A program made the translations under genes and the position numbers. The notes under the pieces are model-generated. The model searched no databases and was not told the DNA's origin. It was given only the letters and a program-made list of their open reading frames with translations. 64,000 bases of DNA from Chinchilla lanigera (taxonomy: Eukaryota; Chordata; Mammalia; Rodentia; Chinchillidae). This document shows, one piece after another, positions 58,384-64,000 of the stretch. The first letter of the stretch is position 1. Every line of letters starts with the position of its first letter. The stretch covers positions 4,972,136-5,036,135 of the forward strand of contig NW_004955465.1 of assembly GCF_000276665.1 (NCBI RefSeq), read 5' to 3'.

Positions 58384-58475
58384 AGGCTCAGGTGTAGCTC
58401 AGTGGTAGAGCTCTTGCCTAATGCATGAGAGGCCCAGGGTTCGATCCTCAGCACCAAAGACAAGCGAACAAAAAG
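58384..58475 (+). mobile_element. ID-like tRNA SINE, plus strand
   Basis: 'ggctcaggtgtagctcagtg', 'gtagagctcttgcctaatgc', 'atgagaggcccagggttcga', 'tcctcagcacc' with a mixed A-rich tail. More like the common rodent ID body than the 'cccggtacc' group, so probably a different or older subfamily. Confidence 0.88.
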
Positions 58476-58580
58476 GAAAAGCGATTAGAAAAGCCATGAT
58501 ATTAATTTGTAGGCCATTTTCCTTTTCCATGAACTGCAAGTAACATCAATTTATACTGAGCAAGTTTAAGGATGTGGAAT

Positions 58581-58610
58581 GCTATTTCTCAAATAGCATT
58601 GAGAAATAGC
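58581..58610. repeat. Perfect 12-bp hairpin with 6-base loop
   Basis: gctatttctcaa (58581-58592), loop atagca, then ttgagaaatagc (58599-58610). Perfect complementarity. No RNA-gene context. Confidence 0.8.
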
Positions 58611-61600
58611 TATGTAGCACTTTTAAACTTAACCATAAATTTAAAATTATTTGTTACTTCATTGAAAATTCAAAATTTGAATTTAAAATTTATTTTAAAT
58701 CAAAATATTATTTCATATTGTTTTTTATTGTCCATATTCATTTAGTCTCTCAGGGGTTTCCCACAGTAAGAAAAAAATTCTTCCTGGTTTAGTAAAATTG
58801 GTAGCTTTAATCATCACTTCCTAATAATAATAAATCTTCTATGATATTGATTAAATGTTAGTTAAGCCAGTGAAGCTAGAAATGATGGCAACTCTGAGGG
58901 ACCTTGTTTTTCTCCCTCTTTAACACAAAGCAATCCCCCCATCATCAAAAGAAAAGTATCTGCAACAAACCGAAAGGTCAATTTTCAACCAAAATCAAAT
59001 ACACAGTACTCAGTACCTTTATGTGCTTCGTGACAAGTCACCCAGAAACTCATAGGGCAATGTGCTATTTTTGTTCACAATTTTGGGGCAGCTCTTCTTT
59101 TCTCCTTAGGGGACATTCGGTCCTGGGAAAAGGATGCTGAGGCAGTTCCTTAGGACAGGAGATTTAGACCTTCCTTCGGCCTCTCTTGTTCTTCTTTTAC
59201 AACAATTGGGATTGGTGGATGGAGAAAACTGTGCCAAACAAATTCCTGTTCAACACTTGAAAGACAGCAACTTTTCTATGAAGTTTTCCTAAGCTCTTTT
59301 GCATATAAATGTTCGAACAACCAGTTGTTCATCCTGATTACATTATTTCTAGTGGGGATCAACAGGTTGACTTGTGGAAACCAACCTGATTATGTAATTG
59401 CATCAAAACATATGCTGACATGAGTTTACCACATTGTATTTATGTTGGCAATAGCAAAGACCATCTTACTTCAAAGTGAAATTGACAAAGTTTCTCTTTA
59501 GGTGTATATAATTTTTAAAAGATGTGATACATATCCACAGAAATTAGAGATAGGGAATATTAAAGAGTTTTCTTGGCACATTCCATGGTGATTTTTACCT
59601 GTCATTTCTGTTTTCATTGCAGGCTTAAGTAACAAACATAATGGGAAATTGTTTTGCTCTCCCCTGAAATGGTAAACACTCTGCAAATCTCAGAACAAAA
59701 TGGGAAGAAAAGAATATAAAAGGGAAAGGTTTTAGGTTAAGGTATTGACTTTTCTGTGTGAGGAAGAAAAAAACCATTTTCAGTTCACAAAACTTCCATT
59801 CTTCTCCATAATGGTCTCAGTGGCCTTTCAAGATCTTACTATCCAAGGGAAGAGTCACTGGTTGGTGGTGAAGGCCGTTAGTCCAACTACTTGGAGTGCT
59901 TTGCCCTGGACCACCATTTACACTGTTACTTGTCCAAGACATAATCTAGTTTACTCACAGCGTTAATCATTTAGAGGTTTGAGCCCAGAGGCCTTCAATC
60001 ATTTTCACGTTTAAAGCACCATGGTTTCCATAAAACACACACAGTGATAACCAACAGTGACATACTGTGTTTACTTTATTTACTCTACTTAGTTTATGAA
60101 TACAAGTTTAATAAGCACCACTGACAATTCTACTTTACACCTGCTTCTTCTAAGAGGTAGTTTTTACATTTATTTCTCAGACCGGGCATTGAGTATAAAA
60201 TTAGCAAATACATCACAGTAACATCTACTTTTTGTGTTGGAGCTGCTGCATAGAACACCATTTTTATATTTGTAAACAACTACATTTTGAAGTACCTCGT
60301 AAAAGAGATTGTTAAATGCTGACAGTAATAACACATGTGTTTCATTCTATATTACACTGCTTCAGTTAAACTTCACTTTTTATCATTGTTCTGGCCCTAG
60401 ACTAAATGATTCCCGATCTGGAGGTCCTCAGTCGATGCCCAGAACATTTGTGAGTGGCTCTGCCCCTCTGACAACCTCGCACTTTTATTTAAACAAATTC
60501 TTTTCCCCCAGTTCCCTACAGAGTGGCTATTGTACCCTTTTGTTGATCGTAGTGGACATATTGCAGATCTCCAATTACCTCCCCATAGACCACCCACCAC
60601 AAGGAAGGTCTGTGGTCTGCACAGAAGCACTGGCAGGAGACTGGAAAGAAGTTTTTGTATTAGCCCAGACTCCACTACCCCTCATCCGTGCCTTTCCTGA
60701 CATGGAACAAACTAATCAATTAAGCTAAACCACTTTGGAGTAAATACATTGTCTAACCGAATAATAATTAGGTGGTAAAAAGAAAACATCCTAATGTTCC
60801 TCTGGACGGGAAGTTGACAGCTTCCAGGCAAAGGCAGAGGTCTGTGATGTGAGGTGGAAGCAATACAGCAAGAGGCTTGTCATGGACAAGAAGCAACCAA
60901 GTACATTACAAGTGATGGGCTGCATGTAGCCCCATGAATCTCTCAGCACTTCTTACATCAAATCTGAACTTAGCATTTTTTGTTTAGTCTTCGGAAGTAG
61001 GTGACTTGGACAGTAAAAGCTCTTGTTAGGGACATGGCATTTCAAAGAGGTATTTATTTTATAAGTTTTGACGTCACTTTCATGGAAGGTAAATCTTGGA
61101 TTGAGGAGCAATACATTAGATAGCGTAAGTGATATAGGTAGTAATTCTTTGACTTAAATTTTTTTCCTAGGAAACAATGACTTTCCAGAATGTTTTTATG
61201 GAATGATGTTCTATCGCTTTTTCCCTTTCTTTTCTTGGTACTTTTCCTCCAAAGATGATCCTGTAAATTTCAATAATCAAATCGCACTTCAATTGCTATA
61301 CACAGCTGCATTGGAAAGGTATTCTATTATAGTCAGCACTTATCATAAATTGTAAAATAATTCTATTTTTTAGAAATAAACACCCGCTATAATTATACTA
61401 TGACATTAACCAAGTAAGAATTAAAGAATTAAATTTACTTTTTTGTTTCTTCATGAAGACTAAATTTTTCTATGATTCACTATTTCAGAAAGAAATGTGT
61501 ATAACTTTGGACTTACATCAGCACAGAAATGTGGGTAGAATTTGGGATTTGAAAATACTTTGCTTTTTTCCTATACATATTATTTATAAGATGATGAAAT

Positions 61601-62029
61601 ATTAATGATTCTCTGAAAAGAGGAGCAAAACCCAAAATTAAAGATAAACATAAAATGCATTAGCTGATTTTCACCATTCTGTGTTTCTTTGTCACTTCAA
61701 GACTAATTTTATTATTTAATAATTAGATAATTTTGATGTACTCACAGTTACATTAACTGGAAAATATTGCATTATTACATGCATGTTCTCTTTTAGCCAC
61801 TTAAGCATTTAAATTAGGTACCAGTGGCATTCTCAATAGACACAAAATGATCTTCTAATAGTTTTCTTCCTAATCCTTCCACTCTGGAAACTTTTTAAAA
61901 CATAATACATACACATGCACAAATACACACTACATAGTAAATATACACTAAGCACAGAAGTTACTACTACATTTCAGGATCAGGAAGATATTTAATATTG
62001 ATGAATTTTTTAATGTTACCTTCTTTATA
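58611..62029. other. Unique AT-rich sequence, nothing recognised
   Basis: About 3.4 kb, very AT-rich at 58620-58730. The longest ORF is 139 codons at 60309-60728; it starts MLNADSNNTC, has no recognisable domain, and overlaps a 92-codon ORF on the other strand. No splice or promoter signals make a gene case. Confidence 0.4.
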
Positions 62030-62030
62030 G

Positions 62031-62066
<36 letters not shown>

Positions 62067-62081
62067 CATTATTATTATTAT
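62030..62081. repeat. TTA/ATT microsatellite at a SINE 3' end
   Basis: (TTA)n with one 'atc' interruption, adjoining the 3' end of the minus-strand SINE at 62082. Confidence 0.95.
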
Positions 62082-62157
62082 TTTGGTACCAGGAATTGAA
62101 CTCAGGACTTGTGCTTGCCAGGCAGGCGCTGTGCCACTGAGCTATATTCCTGGCCCT
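62082..62157 (-). mobile_element. ID-like tRNA SINE, minus strand
   Basis: 'ttggtaccaggaattgaact', 'caggacttgtgcttgccagg', 'caggcgctgtgccactgagc', 'tatattcctggccc' is a complete antisense ID-like body. Confidence 0.9.
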
Positions 62158-62299
62158 GTAGGTAACTATTATGGGACTCTAAGCTGATATTTTGCTCTCT
62201 GGAAGGAACATAGTATACATACATATACATTTATATTGCTGCATTTCAAATTCTTATCACCACTTGGGAAACCATTCGAAACAAATTCTTACTCATTCT

Positions 62300-64000
62300 T
62301 CATGCATAACTGAAGTATAACAACCACATGGAAATGTACACAGATCAGAGCTCTACAGATGGGTAAAGTGTCACAAAGTAAGCACTCGTGGCAGTCAGCG
62401 GCCCAGTGAAGAACCAGTCCAGACCGAAAAGCTATCCTGAAGTTTCCAAGTTCAGTCTTTTTTCCAAAAGAAATCATTACCTTGAGTTCTAACACCATAA
62501 ATTAGTTTTGAATGGCTATTGAAAACTAGATAAATGGAATAATTCATTGCCTACACTTTCACCTGGCGTCTTTTGTCTGTTTTGGAGATTTATTCATGTT
62601 GCACAGAGCAATAATGAATTCCTTTGCAATGCTCTGTAGGATTTCATTGTATGAGTACACAACAATTTATCTGTTCTGCTGAAAGTTCTTTTCATTTTGA
62701 GCTAATCGAAGTAGCACTGCCATGAGAGTTTACATAACTACCTCTTGGTGAGCATATATAGAAAAACTGAGTGGAAAGTCTGAATTGCATGATGTTTATT
62801 TTCACCTTCTGCAGATATTGCCAACTGTGTTCCAAAATAATCGCACCCATCCATTCCTCTCTTTACAGCTCACAAGAGTTCCTATCATTCTACATCTCCA
62901 CTGATGTGTCCAGTAGGATTATGCTGGGTTTTGAATTTATATTTCCTCATTAATAAAACTGAGGATTTAAAAATATATTCATAAGCAAGTTTTGAAAATA
63001 TTTTAGTGTAGAGTACCTCATCAGGTATTTTGCCTATTGTTCTATTGGATTGGGTCTCTTTCCCATTGTAGGCGTTTTCAGTGCAGTTAGAATGCATACT
63101 TTATTGCATGTAAGCATTTTAAGTGTATTCTCCCTTGCTAGCTTGTTTTTAGCTTGCATGTGCATTGAATTTTGATCTACAATTTGTTTAGAAATTGTTT
63201 TGTGCTTGGTATGAGAGAAAGGTTCAATTTTATCATTTTCTGTAAATCTCTCCGTGATCAGCATTATTTATTGCAAAGATTCTTTATCCCTTTTATCCTT
63301 CAGTTTAATCAGTATGGTAAATACCATGGCTGGGCAGGCGTGAGTCTGTTTCAGAGCCTGCTATTTTGTCTCACTATTTAGCTGTGGGCTGAATAACACT
63401 ACACTCACTACATTACTGCAACATTTTAATATAACTTCACATTTGTCAGAACTATAGGTTTATACATATTTCAAGGTGATCTTGGGTATTCTTGATTCTG
63501 TCTTCATAAATTTAAAATGAGCGTTTTATTTTATATACACAAACACCAACAGACTTGCAATGTCATATCTCTCCACTTATGTAACTATTCTTTAATTTTC
63601 TTCAATCATTTTCGAAGCATTCCACATAAAAATTCTCCATGCTTACCTTTTATCATAAATATTTAATTTTCACATTGTCTCTAGTTACATTTTTAAACTT
63701 TTGTTTTGCATCTATTTATGCTGGCATATAGAAACAGTACTGGTTTTTCTACATTGAGCTTCATGACCGATCATGGTAAATTCAATGATAAAATTTATGT
63801 ATGTATTTCTAGATTACTTGTGCACTACCGTGTATCTTTATCTTTTCGTTTGTAATCCTTTTCAATTTTCCTGCTTCATTACACTCAGTAGGACTTCCTG
63901 TAAAAAGTCAATAGTAGCCATAGAGAATATCCTTGTGTGCTTGAGCTTCAGGAAGGCCTTACAACTTCTCACTATGATGCAGGTTTCTTTTTAATACACT
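62300..64000 (-). mobile_element. Degraded L1, antisense, running off the right edge
   Basis: The plus strand follows antisense L1M from the 3' UTR ('gaagtataacaaccacatgg', 'ttagttttgaatggctattg', 'gagatttattcatgttgcac') into ORF2 ('aggatttcattgtatgagta', 'gccaactgtgttccaaaata', 'tacatctccactgatgtgtc', 'tcatcaggtattttgcctat', 'gcatatagaaacagtactgg', 'ttgagcttcatgaccgatca', 'agagaatatccttgtgtgct'). Order is preserved over 1.7 kb, but identity is low and all frames are broken. It is an old copy. Confidence 0.8.

Overview
This is a gene-poor, AT-rich mammalian nuclear window, almost certainly from a rodent. The rodent call rests on tRNA-derived ID-type SINEs, on 7SL-derived B1 SINEs (two with the rodent-type internal ~29-bp duplication), and on MaLR-type LTRs. 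The ID-like SINEs share a distinctive 3' motif, ggttcccggtacc. I cannot name the species. No multi-exon protein-coding gene can be supported, and nearly all the short ORFs are chance ORFs or repeat fragments.

The most important structural fact is an assembly feature. Positions 7392-13686 are repeated almost perfectly at 13787-20095, and the copies are separated by exactly 100 N (13687-13786). The match covers ~6.3 kb and includes identical microsatellite lengths. The differences I found are confined to the first ~130 bases of the second copy. This looks like two unmerged overlapping contigs, so the real locus is probably ~6.4 kb shorter. Every feature listed in 7392-13686 has a shadow 6409 bases later.

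Layout. 1-2170: old L1 and LTR debris. 2180-2900: a mariner transposase relic split by a solo LTR with a 5-bp target-site duplication (TSD). 3651-3720: a retroposed 5' half of tRNA-Gly between 17-bp direct repeats. 7114-22510: the duplicated block and its continuation. It holds a CpG-rich patch, a possible terminal exon or retrocopy, an ERV-type LTR, a possible degenerate LTR-retrotransposon interior, SINEs, a composite TA/GA microsatellite and an unexplained 54-bp inverted repeat. 22520-31340: mostly single-copy DNA with L1 pieces and a ~2.4-kb low-repeat stretch that may be conserved regulatory DNA. 31437-37786: SINEs, L1 3' ends (one inverted in the way left by twin priming) and a solo LTR with TSD. 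40390-42960: a long degraded antisense L1. 44479-51925: several young ID-like SINEs with clean TSDs, including two stacked at one target site, plus MaLR LTRs and a second mariner relic. 51971-52035: a U2 snRNA 5' fragment between short direct repeats. 53721-54259: a TGGA-type minisatellite. 55110-62157: L2-like and SINE debris in unique DNA. 62300-64000: another antisense L1 running off the right edge.

There is no operon, RNA-gene cluster or defence-like system here. The biology on display is L1-driven retroposition of SINEs, small structural RNA fragments and L1 itself, older LTR and mariner layers, and a probable assembly error. Family names come from memory of repeat consensus sequences, because no search could be run.
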